Below, piece by piece: positions 8,081-16,590 of a stretch of 64,000 nt of DNA (positions are counted from its first letter, which is position 1; the number at the start of each line of letters is the position of its first letter). The DNA lies in contig NZ_JANZYO010000004.1 in assembly GCF_025506335.1 (NCBI RefSeq), positions 523,129 to 587,128 of the forward strand, given 5' to 3'. A program made the translations under genes and the position numbers. Below the pieces are notes generated by a model. It did no database searches. It had not been told where the DNA came from and saw only the letters and a list, made by a program, of their open reading frames with translations. This DNA comes from Mumia quercus. Lineage in GTDB: Bacteria; Actinomycetota; Actinomycetes; Propionibacteriales; Nocardioidaceae.

Positions 8081-9058
8081 ATGCGTGCCGTGGTCGTGAA
8101 AGAGCCCGGAGGGCCCGAGGCGTTGAACGTGGTCGACCTCCCTGATCCGGTCGCCGGGCCAGGTGAGGTCGTGATCGACGTGGTGGCCGCAGGGGTCAAC
8201 CGCGCCGACGTCCTGCAGCGGCAGGGCAACTACCCGCCACCGCCCGGTGCGAGCGAGATCCTCGGTCTCGAGTGCTCGGGGCTCGTCGCCTCGGTCGGCC
8301 CGGACGTCACCGCCTGGAAGGTGGGTGACCCGGTCGTCGCGCTGCTCGCGGGCGGCGGCTACGCCGAGAAGGTCGTCGTCCCGCAGGGACAGGTGGCGCC
8401 GCTGCCCGAGGGGATGGACCCGGTCGCCGCGGGCGGCCTGATGGAGGTGGCGGCCACGGTCTGGTCGAACGTCTTCATGACGGCCGACCTCCAGCCCGGG
8501 GAGCGCCTGCTCGTCCACGGCGGTGCCTCCGGGATCGGCACGATGGCGATCCAGATGGCCAAGGCCTTCGGGGCGTGGGTGGCCGTGACCGCGGGCTCCG
8601 AGGCGAAGCTGGAGGCGTGCCGCGACCTGGGCGCCGACGTCGCCATGAACTACCGCGAGATCGACTTCGTCGAGGGTCTGCGTGCCGCGACCGAGGGCCA
8701 CGGCGCCGACGTCATCCTCGACAACATGGGTGCGGCCTACCTCCCGCGCAACGTCTCCGCGCTGGCGCACGACGGGCGGCTCGTGGTGATCGGTCTCCAG
8801 GGCGGGGCGAAGGGCGAGCTGAACCTCGGCGCGCTCCTCGCCAAGCGCGGCTCGGTCGCTGCCATCGGCCTGCGTGGCCGCCCGAAGGACCAGAAGGCCG
8901 AGATCGTGCGCGACCTGGTGTCGAGCACGTGGGCGCTGTTCGCCGACCAGACGCTCAACCCGGTCATCCACGCGACGTTCCCGTTGGAGCAGGTCGCCGA
9001 GGCCCACCGGGTGCTCGACGAGTCGACCAACGTCGGCAAGGTCGTGCTCACGCTGTGA
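8081..9058 (+). CDS. NAD(P)H-quinone oxidoreductase, PIG3-type zinc-free MDR
   Basis: 325 residues starting MRAVVVKEPGGPEAL. It has the medium-chain dehydrogenase layout: GroES-like N-terminal half with AAGVNRADVLQRQGNYPPPPG (the QGxYPxPxG signature of the PIG3 quinone-reductase group) and a Rossmann half with VHGGASGIGTMAIQMAK. The catalytic zinc cysteines of alcohol dehydrogenases are absent. Predicted to reduce quinones with NADPH in the cytosol. The ATG at 8081 comes 20 bases after the DUF6457 stop, and the next gene overlaps its stop. Confidence 0.9.
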   Translation: MRAVVVKEPGGPEALNVVDLPDPVAGPGEVVIDVVAAGVNRADVLQRQGNYPPPPGASEILGLECSGLVASVGPDVTAWKVGDPVVALLAGGGYAEKVVVPQGQVAPLPEGMDPVAAGGLMEVAATVWSNVFMTADLQPGERLLVHGGASGIGTMAIQMAKAFGAWVAVTAGSEAKLEACRDLGADVAMNYREIDFVEGLRAATEGHGADVILDNMGAAYLPRNVSALAHDGRLVVIGLQGGAKGELNLGALLAKRGSVAAIGLRGRPKDQKAEIVRDLVSSTWALFADQTLNPVIHATFPLEQVAEAHRVLDESTNVGKVVLTL

Positions 9059-9909
9059 TCGCGCTCGCGCACGGCGCGTGGGCGGCGACCGTCAACCCGT
9101 ACGGCGGCGGGCTCGCGACGCTCACCCACGACGGGGACGACGTCGTCGTCCCGCAGGACGGTGAGGGCGGCCACCCCACGTACCGGGGTGCGGTTCTCGC
9201 ACCGTGGCCCAACCGCCTCGAGGACGGCCGCTACACGTTCGACGCCGTCACCCACCAGGTGGCGCTCAACGAGCCCGAGACGCGTACCGCGCTGCACGGT
9301 CTCGTCTTCGACGTCCCGTGGGAGGTCGTGGAGCAGACCGCCCGCTCCGTCCAGCTCGCGGTTGACGTGCCGCAGGAATCCGGGTATCCCTTCTCCGTCC
9401 GCCTCGACCTCGCGTACGCCCTGTCCGACGACGGTCTCGACGCCGCGCTCGTCGCCACCAACACCGGCGACAGCCCCGCCCCGTACGGAGGAGGCTTCCA
9501 CCCGTACCTCGTGGCCGACCCCGCTGCCGACACGGTCCTCACCCTCGACGCCGGGTGCTTCGTGGAGACCTCTGCCGACCGCCACCTGCCCACGCGCACG
9601 GTCGAGGTCGCCGGGTCCCCGTACGACTTCCGCGCGCCGCGCCCGCTCGGGACGACGGTGCTCGACGTCCCCTACGGCGACCTCCGGTCCTCGCAGGTGC
9701 GCGTGGGGCGGACCGTCGTCGGGCTCGGCGAGGGCGTCCGGTGGATCCAGGCCTATACGCCACCCGACGGGCGCTCCGTCGCGATCGAGCCGTGCTCGTG
9801 CCCGGCCAACGCGCTGCGGTCGGGGGACGACCTGGTCGTGCTCGCACCGGGCGATCGTCACACCCTCGCGTTCACGCTGTCGCGCCCGGCTCCGGCGGCC
9901 CGCGACTAG
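9055..9909 (+). CDS. Aldose 1-epimerase family protein
   Basis: 284 residues from a GTG overlapping the previous stop (GTGA). Features of the galactose mutarotase fold: VLAPWPNRLEDGRYTFDAV (substrate Arg/Asn region), ALHGLVFDVPWEV (His), GGGFHPYLV (second His) and IEPCSCPANAL (catalytic Glu before the C-terminus). The family interconverts alpha and beta anomers of sugars. This subgroup, with PxxNR and HG motifs, is common in actinobacteria; the exact sugar is unknown. Confidence 0.88.
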   Translation: MIALAHGAWAATVNPYGGGLATLTHDGDDVVVPQDGEGGHPTYRGAVLAPWPNRLEDGRYTFDAVTHQVALNEPETRTALHGLVFDVPWEVVEQTARSVQLAVDVPQESGYPFSVRLDLAYALSDDGLDAALVATNTGDSPAPYGGGFHPYLVADPAADTVLTLDAGCFVETSADRHLPTRTVEVAGSPYDFRAPRPLGTTVLDVPYGDLRSSQVRVGRTVVGLGEGVRWIQAYTPPDGRSVAIEPCSCPANALRSGDDLVVLAPGDRHTLAFTLSRPAPAARD

Positions 9910-9919
9910 AGTGGGCGCC

Positions 9920-10492
9920 ATGGCAGGCGAACCCTTCGATCCCACCGGCAGCGAGCACCACCAGGTCATCGGACCCGACGGTCGACCCGTCGCAGAGCCC
10001 GAGCCCGAGGCCCCGACGGAGGCCGAGGACGACGTCCGCTCGGTCACCGAGCTGGTCGAGCAGCCGGCGAAGGTCATGCGGATCGGCAGCATGATCCGGC
10101 AGCTCCTCGAAGAGGTGAAGTCCGCCCCGCTCGACGAGGCCAGCCGTGCACGCCTGCGCGACATCCACCAGACCTCCATCAAGGAGCTCGAGGACGGGCT
10201 CGCTCCTGAGCTCGTGGAGGAGCTCGAGCGGCTGAGCCTGCCGTTCAACGAGACGACTCCGTCCGACGACGAGCTGCGGATCGCCCAGGCCCAGCTCGTG
10301 GGCTGGCTCGAAGGGCTGTTCCACGGGATCCAGACGGCGATCTACGCCCAGCAGATGGCCTCGCAGGCCCAGCTGCAGCAGATGCGCCGTGCGCTCCCGG
10401 GCGGTCAGCCCGTCCAGATCCAGGGGCGCCCCGGGATGCCGGCTCAGACCGCCGACGACGGTACTCAGCAGCGGCCGGGCATGTACCTCTGA
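9920..10492 (+). CDS. bpa: Bacterial proteasome activator Bpa/PafE
   Basis: 190 residues. An acidic disordered N-terminus (PEPEAPTEAEDD) is followed by four helices (VMRIGSMIRQLLEEVK, ARLRDIHQTSIKELEDGL, LVEELERLSLPF, AQLVGWLEGLFHGIQTAI). The C-terminal tail ends in GMYL, corresponding to the GQYL tail of mycobacterial Bpa that docks into 20S proteasome alpha-ring pockets. Bpa forms a dodecameric ring and opens the proteasome gate without ATP. It has its own ATG only ten bases after the epimerase stop. It implies a 20S proteasome elsewhere in the genome. Confidence 0.93.
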   Translation: MAGEPFDPTGSEHHQVIGPDGRPVAEPEPEAPTEAEDDVRSVTELVEQPAKVMRIGSMIRQLLEEVKSAPLDEASRARLRDIHQTSIKELEDGLAPELVEELERLSLPFNETTPSDDELRIAQAQLVGWLEGLFHGIQTAIYAQQMASQAQLQQMRRALPGGQPVQIQGRPGMPAQTADDGTQQRPGMYL

Positions 10493-10663
10493 TCGCGTAA
10501 CCCGCCTGACCTGTCAAGGATGCGTGACAGAAACCTGCTGTTGGCCCTCTCGGCAGCTACTGTGTGACACGTACGGCAGGTACTCGCCTGGCGATGAGTA
10601 GGCATTTATCAGCATCTGAGTACTTGCGCGCTGATTACTCTCTTGACACCGATGTTTGACTTT

Positions 10664-10693
10664 CTGCATCTCGAAGCACCCAAGGAGATGCAG
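10664..10693 (+). promoter_or_regulatory. Leader hairpin covering the ribosome site of the WhiB-like gene
   Basis: CTGCATCTC and GAGATGCAG form a perfect 9-bp inverted repeat around a 12-base loop. The right arm and loop edge contain the AAGGAG ribosome site (10682-10687) for the ATG at 10699. A TTGACA lies at 10643-10648. The stem would hide part of the ribosome site in RNA, or the site may be a DNA operator. Confidence 0.5.
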
Positions 10694-10698
10694 AACCC

Positions 10699-11292
10699 AT
10701 GTACTTCGTCTCGGACCGCCGCCAGGTCGACTCGCACACCGACGTCGTTCCTGCGTGCACGCGGATGCCCGATGTCTACGACACCCTGAGCGAGCCGCTC
10801 GAGGACCTCTCAAGGTCCGGGGCGAGCTGGGACGCGTGGTTGTCGGCCCACGCCCAGGCCCGCGAGGCCTGTGCCGCGTGCCCGCTCCTCACCCAGTGCC
10901 TCTACCGCGCCGTGGTCGACGGGGAGGTCGCCGGCTACGCCGCCTGCACCTCACCTGAGGACCGTGCGGAGATGCGCTCACGGCTCGGCATCACGCTCAC
11001 CGCCCCCGACATCGACCGCATCGCCGGTGTCCGTGCGGCCGGCTCACCTGTCGACCACGACGCGATCCTCGCCGCACGCCGCCTCTACCCGCGCGACACC
11101 TTCGCCCAGCTCGCCGAGCGCCTCGGGTGCTCGTTGTCCACGGTCAAGCGCCACCTCCGCGAGGCGTCGTCGAACAAGAAGCCCGCCACCCCCGCCCGTA
11201 CGCGGACGACGCGGCCGACGGTCGACGAGGTGCTCGACGTCTTCGACGAGGTCGTCTCGGCCCGCGTCACTTCCTGCCCCCTCAGCGCGTAG
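10699..11292 (+). CDS. WhiB-like iron-sulfur regulator with C-terminal helix-turn-helix
   Basis: 197 residues. Four cysteines match the Wbl cluster pattern: C20, then C58-x2-C61-x5-C67 (CAACPLLTQC), followed by EVAGYAACTS in place of the usual GVWGG turn. Beyond about residue 110 it carries an additional HTH (DTFAQLAERLGCSLSTVKRHLRE) that ordinary WhiB proteins lack. I infer a 4Fe-4S redox- or NO-sensing transcription factor that contacts DNA by its own HTH. AAGGAG upstream supports ATG 10699. The preceding 200-base region is AT-rich for this genome and holds a leader hairpin. Confidence 0.78.
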   Translation: MYFVSDRRQVDSHTDVVPACTRMPDVYDTLSEPLEDLSRSGASWDAWLSAHAQAREACAACPLLTQCLYRAVVDGEVAGYAACTSPEDRAEMRSRLGITLTAPDIDRIAGVRAAGSPVDHDAILAARRLYPRDTFAQLAERLGCSLSTVKRHLREASSNKKPATPARTRTTRPTVDEVLDVFDEVVSARVTSCPLSA

Positions 11293-11335
11293 CCCTGAGT
11301 CCGACCGCGCACGGGGGCGGCCGGCCGAGGGGGTA

Positions 11336-11357
11336 GCCCCGGCGGAGCCGCCGGGGC
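11336..11357. terminator. Bidirectional terminator between convergent genes
   Basis: GCCCCGGCGG and CCGCCGGGGC form a perfect 10-bp inverted repeat around two bases, between the WhiB-like gene and the convergent HAD gene. There is no long T-run. Confidence 0.55.
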
Positions 11358-11362
11358 AGAGC

Positions 11363-12181
11363 TCAGAGGTACTTCTCGAGCTCCCGGACGACCCCGTCGT
11401 TCTCCACGGTCTCGGTGACGTCGTCGGCCACGGACTGCACGTGCAGAGGGGCGTGGCCCATCGCGACCCCGCGCCCGGCCCACTCGAGCATCTCGACGTC
11501 GTTCGAGCCGTCGCCGATCGCCAGGACGTCCTTGCGGTCGACGCCCAGCTCCGCGCAGATCTTCTCCAGACCCGCCGCCTTGGACACGCCCTCGGGGGCG
11601 AGGTCGAGCCACGCGGTGTAGCCGACGTAGTAGTTCGTGCCCTCCAGCCCCAGCGAGTGGGCGAGCTCGGCGAACTCCTCGGCAGACGCGTCGGGGCTGC
11701 GGACGATCACGCGGCTCACCGGCTCGGCGATGAGGTCCTCGACGGGCTCGTGCGAGATGACGCCGCTCAGCTCACCGTCGGGGAACGCCTTGTTCATGCG
11801 GTAGCCGGTGCCGACGTTCTCCACCGCCACCGCGGCGTCCGGCACCGCCTCGAGCAGCGCGCGTACGGCCGGACCGGCGTCGAACGTCACGGTGTGCAGG
11901 ATCTTCACCGGGTCGTACGAGAACACGACCGAGCCGTTGCTCGCCACCGCGAGACCGTCGCTGAACCCGAGCTTGGCGACCGCGTCCATCACCCCCGGCA
12001 CCGCGCGGCCCGTGGAGATCACGCAGTGCATGCCGGCCTCGGCGGTGGCGCGGACCACCTGGCGTACGGCGTCGGTCATCTCGTTGGCGTAGTCGACGAT
12101 CGTGCCGTCCACGTCGAGGGCCACGATGCGTGGCCTCCAGGTCGTGGCGGCCCCGTCGGTGGTGTGCGAGGTCAACGTCAA
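11363..12181 (-). CDS. HAD hydrolase, Cof-type (IIB) phosphatase
   Basis: About 272 residues. HAD motif I is [10 protein letters not shown], motif II is CVISTGRAV, a conserved Lys lies in the cap-to-core region, and motif IV is [14 protein letters not shown]. The large cap between motifs II and III (IIB type) and [11 protein letters not shown] are Cof-like features. These enzymes dephosphorylate sugar phosphates or nucleotides. No ATG or GTG is well placed. A TTG at 12181 overlaps the serS stop (TTGA), suggesting coupled translation, and is my choice; the true start may differ by a few codons. Confidence 0.82.
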   Translation of the reverse strand: MTLTSHTTDGAATTWRPRIVALDVDGTIVDYANEMTDAVRQVVRATAEAGMHCVISTGRAVPGVMDAVAKLGFSDGLAVASNGSVVFSYDPVKILHTVTFDAGPAVRALLEAVPDAAVAVENVGTGYRMNKAFPDGELSGVISHEPVEDLIAEPVSRVIVRSPDASAEEFAELAHSLGLEGTNYYVGYTAWLDLAPEGVSKAAGLEKICAELGVDRKDVLAIGDGSNDVEMLEWAGRGVAMGHAPLHVQSVADDVTETVENDGVVRELEKYL

Positions 12182-13452
12182 GACAGCGGCTCCAAGATCT
12201 CTCGTCCTGCGAGGTAGGGCTGCAGCGCCAGGGGGACCCGGACGGACCCGTCGGCCTGCTGGTGGTTTTCGAGGAGGGCGATGATCGTCCGGGTCGACGC
12301 CATCAACGTGCCGTTGAGGGTCGCCAGCGGGGTGACCTGGTCGCCGTCGCGCATGCGGATGCCCAGACGGCGCGCCTGGAAGCTGGTGCAGTTCGAGGTG
12401 GAGGTCAGCTCGCGGTACTTGCCCTGGGTGGGGATCCACGCCTCGCAGTCGAACTTGCGGATCGCGGAGAGGCCGAGGTCCCCGGCCGCCACGTCGATCA
12501 CGCGGTACGGGAGCTCGAGCGCGTCGAGCCAGTCCTGCTCGTGGCGCAGCAGCTCCTCGTGGACCGCGTACGAGTCCTCGGGCGTGGCATAGACGAACAT
12601 CTCCACCTTGTCGAACCAGTGCACCCGGAAGATGCCCCGGGTGTCCTTCCCGTACGAGCCTGCCTCGCGGCGATAGCACGGGCTGAACCCTGCGTAACGG
12701 CGCGGCAACGACTGGGCGTCGAGGATCTCGTCGGAGTGGTACGCCGCGAGCGGCACCTCCGACGTGCCGACGAGGTAGAGGTCGTCCTTCTCGAGGTGGT
12801 AGACGTCGTCGGCGGCCTGGCCGAGGAACCCGGTGCCCTCCATCGCCGATGGCTTCACCAGCGCCGGCGGGATCATGGGCGTGAAGCCCCACGCGGCCGC
12901 GCGGTCCATCGCCATCTGGACCAGCGCCATCTCGAGCTGGGCGCCGATACCGGTCAGGAAGTAGAAGCGGGCGCCGCTGACCTTCGCGCCCCGCTCGATG
13001 TCGAACGCGCCGAGGCGCTTGCCGATCTCGATGTGGTCGAGCGGCTCGAAGCCCTCGGCGGCGAAGTCGCGCGGCTCGCCCACGACCTCGCGGACGACGA
13101 AGTCCTCCTCGCCGCCCTCAGGAGCCTCCGGCGCCGCCAGGTTGGGGAGCGTGGCGAGCAGCGTGTCGAACGTCGATGCCGCCGCGTCGGAGGCCGCGCT
13201 GGCCTCCTTGACCTGAGCGGCGAGCTCCTTCGTACGGGCAAGGAGCGCAGCCTTCTCGTCGCCCGACGCCTTCGCGACCTGCTTGCCGAGCTGCTTCTGC
13301 TCGGCCCGCAGCGCCTCGTACCGGCCGATCGACGATCGACGTGCCTCGTCGGCGGAGACCAGCTCGTCGACGACAGCCTCGGACTCACCGCGGCGGCGCT
13401 GAGCAGCGCGGATCTCGTCAGGGTTGTCACGAAGGATACGAACGTCGATCAT
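12178..13452 (-). CDS. serS: Seryl-tRNA synthetase
   Basis: 424 residues, normal length. The N-terminal coiled-coil arm (residues about 30-105, [21 protein letters not shown]) grips the long variable arm of tRNA-Ser. The class II catalytic core has motif 2 ([20 protein letters not shown]) and motif 3 ([17 protein letters not shown]). It charges tRNA-Ser with serine in the cytosol. ATG 13452 is 43 bases from a divergent gene. It is followed by an overlapping HAD gene. Two tRNA-Ser genes lie about 8 kb away. Confidence 0.97.
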   Translation of the reverse strand: MIDVRILRDNPDEIRAAQRRRGESEAVVDELVSADEARRSSIGRYEALRAEQKQLGKQVAKASGDEKAALLARTKELAAQVKEASAASDAAASTFDTLLATLPNLAAPEAPEGGEEDFVVREVVGEPRDFAAEGFEPLDHIEIGKRLGAFDIERGAKVSGARFYFLTGIGAQLEMALVQMAMDRAAAWGFTPMIPPALVKPSAMEGTGFLGQAADDVYHLEKDDLYLVGTSEVPLAAYHSDEILDAQSLPRRYAGFSPCYRREAGSYGKDTRGIFRVHWFDKVEMFVYATPEDSYAVHEELLRHEQDWLDALELPYRVIDVAAGDLGLSAIRKFDCEAWIPTQGKYRELTSTSNCTSFQARRLGIRMRDGDQVTPLATLNGTLMASTRTIIALLENHQQADGSVRVPLALQPYLAGREILEPLS

Positions 13453-13495
13453 TCCCCCAGCCTATCGGCGTGGCTGACACGACTACCCTGTTCGG

Positions 13496-15097
13496 GTGCC
13501 GATCGACCTCCGCCGCGCACGTCCTGCGCGCCCTGCCCTCCTGCCCACGACGACCGGCGTCCTCTTCGTGCTCTTCGCTGCCCTCGCCGCTGCGGTGTGG
13601 TGGGAGTGGGCGCCGCTGACCGAGCTGGACCAGCAGGTGGCCGAGGCTGCGCACGGAGCGGTCGTGGGCAACCAGGTCCTCTCGGACGTCTTCTTGTGGA
13701 TCGGCGACTGGCTCGGCCCGTGGATGCTGCGTCTGGTCCTGGGGGCCGTCGCCGTGTACGCGCTGCTGCGGCGGTCGTACCGTGTCGCGTTCTGGATCGC
13801 GCTGACGATGGCCGTCCAGTTTGCGGCCGTCTACGGGCTGAAGCGGTTCGTCGAGCGAGCCCGACCGTCCTTCGACGAGCCGATCCAGGTGCTGGACACG
13901 TTCTCGTTCCCCAGCGGGCACGCCACGGCCGGGGGCACGTTCGCGACGGTCATGGTCATCGTCACCCTGCTGCTCGTACGCCGTGGTGTCCTGCGGTTGC
14001 TGCTGATCCTGCTGTGGCTGGCCGTCGGCGTGCTCGTCGGCCTCGACCGCCTGTTCCTGGGCGTCCACTTCCTGTCCGATGTCGTCGGCGGCTGGATGCT
14101 CGGGACGGCGGTGGCGCTCTTCTTCTGGTGGCTGTTCACCCGGTCGCTCTTCGACGCCGAGGAACCCGCCCGTCCCGCCGTCGCCGGCACGGGACGCCGT
14201 CAGGTCGGTGTGGTGCTCAACCCGGTCAAGGTCGGTGACGTCGAGGCGTTCCGTACGAGGGTGCGCGAGGCCGCGGCCCGGCACGGCTGGGCGGAGCCGC
14301 AGTTCTTCGAGACCACGGTCGACGACCCCGGCGCGTCGCAGGCCGTGGAGGCGCTCGAGGGCGAGGCCGACCTCGTCATCGTGGCCGGTGGCGACGGGAC
14401 CGTACGCGAGGTGTGCGGCGAGCTCGCGCGCAGCGGGATCGGCGTCGGCGTGGTGCCGCTCGGCACCGGCAACCTCCTCGCCCGCAACCTCTCGCTGCCG
14501 CTGCACACCGGCGACGCGATCGACAACGCGTTCGTGGGGCAGGACCGGGCGATCGACATCGTTCGGCTGTCGCTCGACGGGTCGGAGGAGTCGACCACGT
14601 TCCTGGTGATGGCCGGGCTCGGGTTCGACGCCGCGATCATGACCGGCACCAACGAGGACCTCAAGAAGCGGGTCGGCTGGCTGGCGTACGTGGTCTCGGG
14701 GGGCAAGCAGCTGTTGCGCTTCCCTCGGACGCGGGTGCAGATCTCGATCGACGACGGGCCGTTCGTCCGGCGCCGTGCGCTGACGGTAGTCGTCGGCAAC
14801 GTCGGGTTCCTGCAGGGCGGTCTCCCGCTGCTGCCGGACGCGCAGATCGACGACGGCAAGATCGACGTGGTCGCGATCGCGCCGCCGCACAAGTTCGCCT
14901 TCCTTTCGGTGGGGCTGCGCCTGTTCACGCGCGGCAAGCGCACCGACGAGCGGCTCGACCGGATGACCGGGCGGACGGTGACGCTGCGGACCGACCGGCC
15001 CACGCCGATGCAGCTCGACGGCGACCCGATCGGCGATCACACCGAGCTTCGCGCTGTCGTCGAGCCGGGGGTCCTGCTGGTCCGCGTACCGCGCTGA
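13496..15097 (+). CDS. PAP2 phosphatase-diacylglycerol/sphingosine kinase fusion
   Basis: 533 residues. The N-terminal half (about 1-220) has membrane helices and the three PAP2 phosphatase motifs: KRFVERARP, FPSGHATAG and DRLFLGVHFLSD. The C-terminal half is a diacylglycerol-kinase catalytic domain with IVAGGDGTVREV and VPLGTGNLLARN. Such bifunctional proteins are known in actinobacteria. One half dephosphorylates a lipid phosphate or pyrophosphate outside the membrane and the other phosphorylates a lipid alcohol inside, so they probably recycle lipid carriers or phosphatidic acid. GTG 13496 faces serS divergently. Confidence 0.92.
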   Translation: MPIDLRRARPARPALLPTTTGVLFVLFAALAAAVWWEWAPLTELDQQVAEAAHGAVVGNQVLSDVFLWIGDWLGPWMLRLVLGAVAVYALLRRSYRVAFWIALTMAVQFAAVYGLKRFVERARPSFDEPIQVLDTFSFPSGHATAGGTFATVMVIVTLLLVRRGVLRLLLILLWLAVGVLVGLDRLFLGVHFLSDVVGGWMLGTAVALFFWWLFTRSLFDAEEPARPAVAGTGRRQVGVVLNPVKVGDVEAFRTRVREAAARHGWAEPQFFETTVDDPGASQAVEALEGEADLVIVAGGDGTVREVCGELARSGIGVGVVPLGTGNLLARNLSLPLHTGDAIDNAFVGQDRAIDIVRLSLDGSEESTTFLVMAGLGFDAAIMTGTNEDLKKRVGWLAYVVSGGKQLLRFPRTRVQISIDDGPFVRRRALTVVVGNVGFLQGGLPLLPDAQIDDGKIDVVAIAPPHKFAFLSVGLRLFTRGKRTDERLDRMTGRTVTLRTDRPTPMQLDGDPIGDHTELRAVVEPGVLLVRVPR

Positions 15098-15238
15098 GGG
15101 ACGTCGTTTCGCCCCGTTGACGCCAATGTCACGGTTAGGTAACGGAACCCTGTGGCGTGTTCCTTTTGGGGTAACCGGGTGTTGAACTCGCTTTCGCATG
15201 TGGTGCAGATCGCACCGAATCCTCGGAGGGAGATCATC

Positions 15239-16183
15239 ATGCTCCAGTCTCAGCCTGCCCGGACGAAACGCCGCACACGCCTTGCGGCCGCGTCCACGGG
15301 CGCCGCGCTGGTCGCCGGTGTCGGCGGCCTCGTCATCGCCGGTGCGCCGGCCGCCAACGCCGCGAACGTCAACCTCGACAAGCGGTTCAACTACACCTGC
15401 AAGGTCGACGCTGGCGCGCTTCCGCTCGGCAACCACGTCATCGGCGTCCGCGCCCAGGTGACGGTCCCGAGCGTGGTCTCGCGCAACCAGACGCTCCCGA
15501 CCCGCAAGACCACGATCACGCTGACGCTCCCGGAGACGCTGCGCGACGCGACGTACAACCTGATCAACGGCCGCACGGCTGGGGGTGAGTCGAAGGACGC
15601 CAAGGTCACCATCTCGGCGCCTGGCGCTGCGGCGCTGACCGTTGGCATCGCCAACCTTCGGGCTCCGCAGGCGCCCGTCCCGGCGACGGCCGGCACTCCG
15701 TGGAACATCGCCACGGTCGGTGACGTCCCCGCGATCAAGGTCCCGGCACGCGCCCACACGCGCGCGTCGTTCAGCATGCCGGCGGCGTTCAGCATCGCGG
15801 CGACGGTCGTCAACTCCGGCGGCACCAGCATCCCGGTCTCGCTGGCGTGCAAGACCTCCGCCGCGCGTGTGATCGGCTCGGTCAGCATTCCGAAGAACGC
15901 CGCCAAGGTGACCGCCAAGGCGTCGCCGAAGAAGATCAAGGCCAAGAAGACCAAGGCCAAGCTGGCCGTCAAGGTCTCCGCCGGCAGCCCCGCCGCCACC
16001 GGCAAGGTCACCGCCAAGATCGGCAAGAAGACCGTCGGCAAGGCCACCGTCAAGAACGGCAAGGCGACGATCAAGCTCAAGAAGTTCAAGAAGAAGGGCA
16101 CCTACAAGATCAAGGTGACCTACAGCGGCTCGGTCTACGCCAAGAGCGCGACCAAGACCATCAAGGTGAAGGTCCGGAAGTAA
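15239..16183 (+). CDS. Secreted DUF6801-like protein with C-terminal Ig-like domain
   Basis: 314 residues from ATG 15239 with GGAGGGA upstream. Signal peptide: KRRTR, hydrophobic core, cleavage after APAANA. Residues about 48-225 begin FNYTCKVDAGALPLG and end PVSLACKT, matching my recollection of DUF6801, a beta-sandwich domain of actinobacterial surface proteins with a Cys near each end. Residues about 230-314 form a very Lys-rich Ig-like repeat (SGKVTAKIGKKTVGKA-type strands, YSGSVYAKSATKTIKV). No sortase signal or lipobox. It is a smaller paralogue of the gene at 19989. The basic tail may bind wall polyanions. Confidence 0.82.
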   Translation: MLQSQPARTKRRTRLAAASTGAALVAGVGGLVIAGAPAANAANVNLDKRFNYTCKVDAGALPLGNHVIGVRAQVTVPSVVSRNQTLPTRKTTITLTLPETLRDATYNLINGRTAGGESKDAKVTISAPGAAALTVGIANLRAPQAPVPATAGTPWNIATVGDVPAIKVPARAHTRASFSMPAAFSIAATVVNSGGTSIPVSLACKTSAARVIGSVSIPKNAAKVTAKASPKKIKAKKTKAKLAVKVSAGSPAATGKVTAKIGKKTVGKATVKNGKATIKLKKFKKKGTYKIKVTYSGSVYAKSATKTIKVKVRK

Positions 16184-16248
16184 CGACCGACCGCACCGAC
16201 TCGCGAGCACGTCAACGGCCCCCGGCGCCGTACGACCCTCCGAGGGGA

Positions 16249-16283
16249 CGAGTGCCCCGACCTGTCACGGGTCGGGGCACTCG
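16249..16283 (+). terminator. Strong hairpin terminator after the secreted protein gene
   Basis: CGAGTGCCCCGACC and GGTCGGGGCACTCG form a perfect 14-bp stem with a 7-base loop, 66 bases after the stop at 16183. It is followed by CTCGTTCTCCC, a weak T-containing tail. Confidence 0.7.
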
Positions 16284-16315
16284 CTCGTTCTCCCCCGCTC
16301 CGCGCCGGCCCCGCT

Positions 16316-16405
16316 CTGTGGTTTGCCACGTCAGCGTGGCGTGTTGTGGTTGGCGCGGCTTGCTTGCCGCGCCAACCAGGGTTTGCCACGTCAGCGTGGG
16401 AAACC
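16316..16405. repeat. 90-bp palindrome-rich direct repeat, copy 1
   Basis: First of two 90-bp near-identical units in the 407-base gap between convergent genes. Three stem-loops lie in order: GCCACG-TCAG-CGTGGC (16325-16340); a perfect 12-bp stem GGTTGGCGCGGC with GCCGCGCCAACC around TTGCTT (16348-16377); and GTTTGCCACG with CGTGGGAAAC around TCAG (16381-16404, one mismatch). Copy 2 is 16462-16551. The 56 bases between the copies are GT-rich and show nothing else. Confidence 0.85.
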
Positions 16406-16461
16406 TTGGTGCGGGTACGGGGGGTTGCGGCGGTCGGTCGGGTTGGTGGGGGTGCCCCGGG

Positions 16462-16551
16462 CTGTGGTTTGCCACGCCAGCGTGGCGTGTTGTGGTTGGC
16501 GCGGTTTGCTTGCCGCGCCAACCAGGGTTTCCCACGTCAGCGTGGCAAACC
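16462..16551. repeat. 90-bp palindrome-rich direct repeat, copy 2
   Basis: Second unit with the same three stem-loops. The first has loop CCAG instead of TCAG (16471-16486). The second is GGTTGGCGCGGT with GCCGCGCCAACC (16494-16523). The third is GTTTCCCACG with CGTGGCAAAC (16527-16550), with its single mismatch on the opposite side from copy 1. It ends about 40 bases before the stop of the GH65 gene. Confidence 0.85.
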
Positions 16552-16590
16552 GCGGAGGCGCGAGCCGACGGGGGGTGACTGGGCGAGGGG

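Noticed and set aside
13453..13495. T-box or other leader riboswitch for serS
   Set aside because: Only 43 bases separate serS from the divergent gene, too short for a T-box.
15118..15200. ECF-type promoter (GGAAC ... GTT) for the first secreted protein
   Set aside because: GGAAC and TAACC elements are present, also as a weak inverted repeat with GTTCC, but spacing does not fit a known sigma consensus.
13427..16210. 927-codon minus-strand frame opposite the PAP2-kinase and secreted-protein genes
   Set aside because: Low-complexity Arg/Asp/His composition and no motifs, while the plus strand has complete recognised domains.
16316..16551. CRISPR array
   Set aside because: Only two long units, no regular short repeat-spacer pattern and no cas genes in the window.
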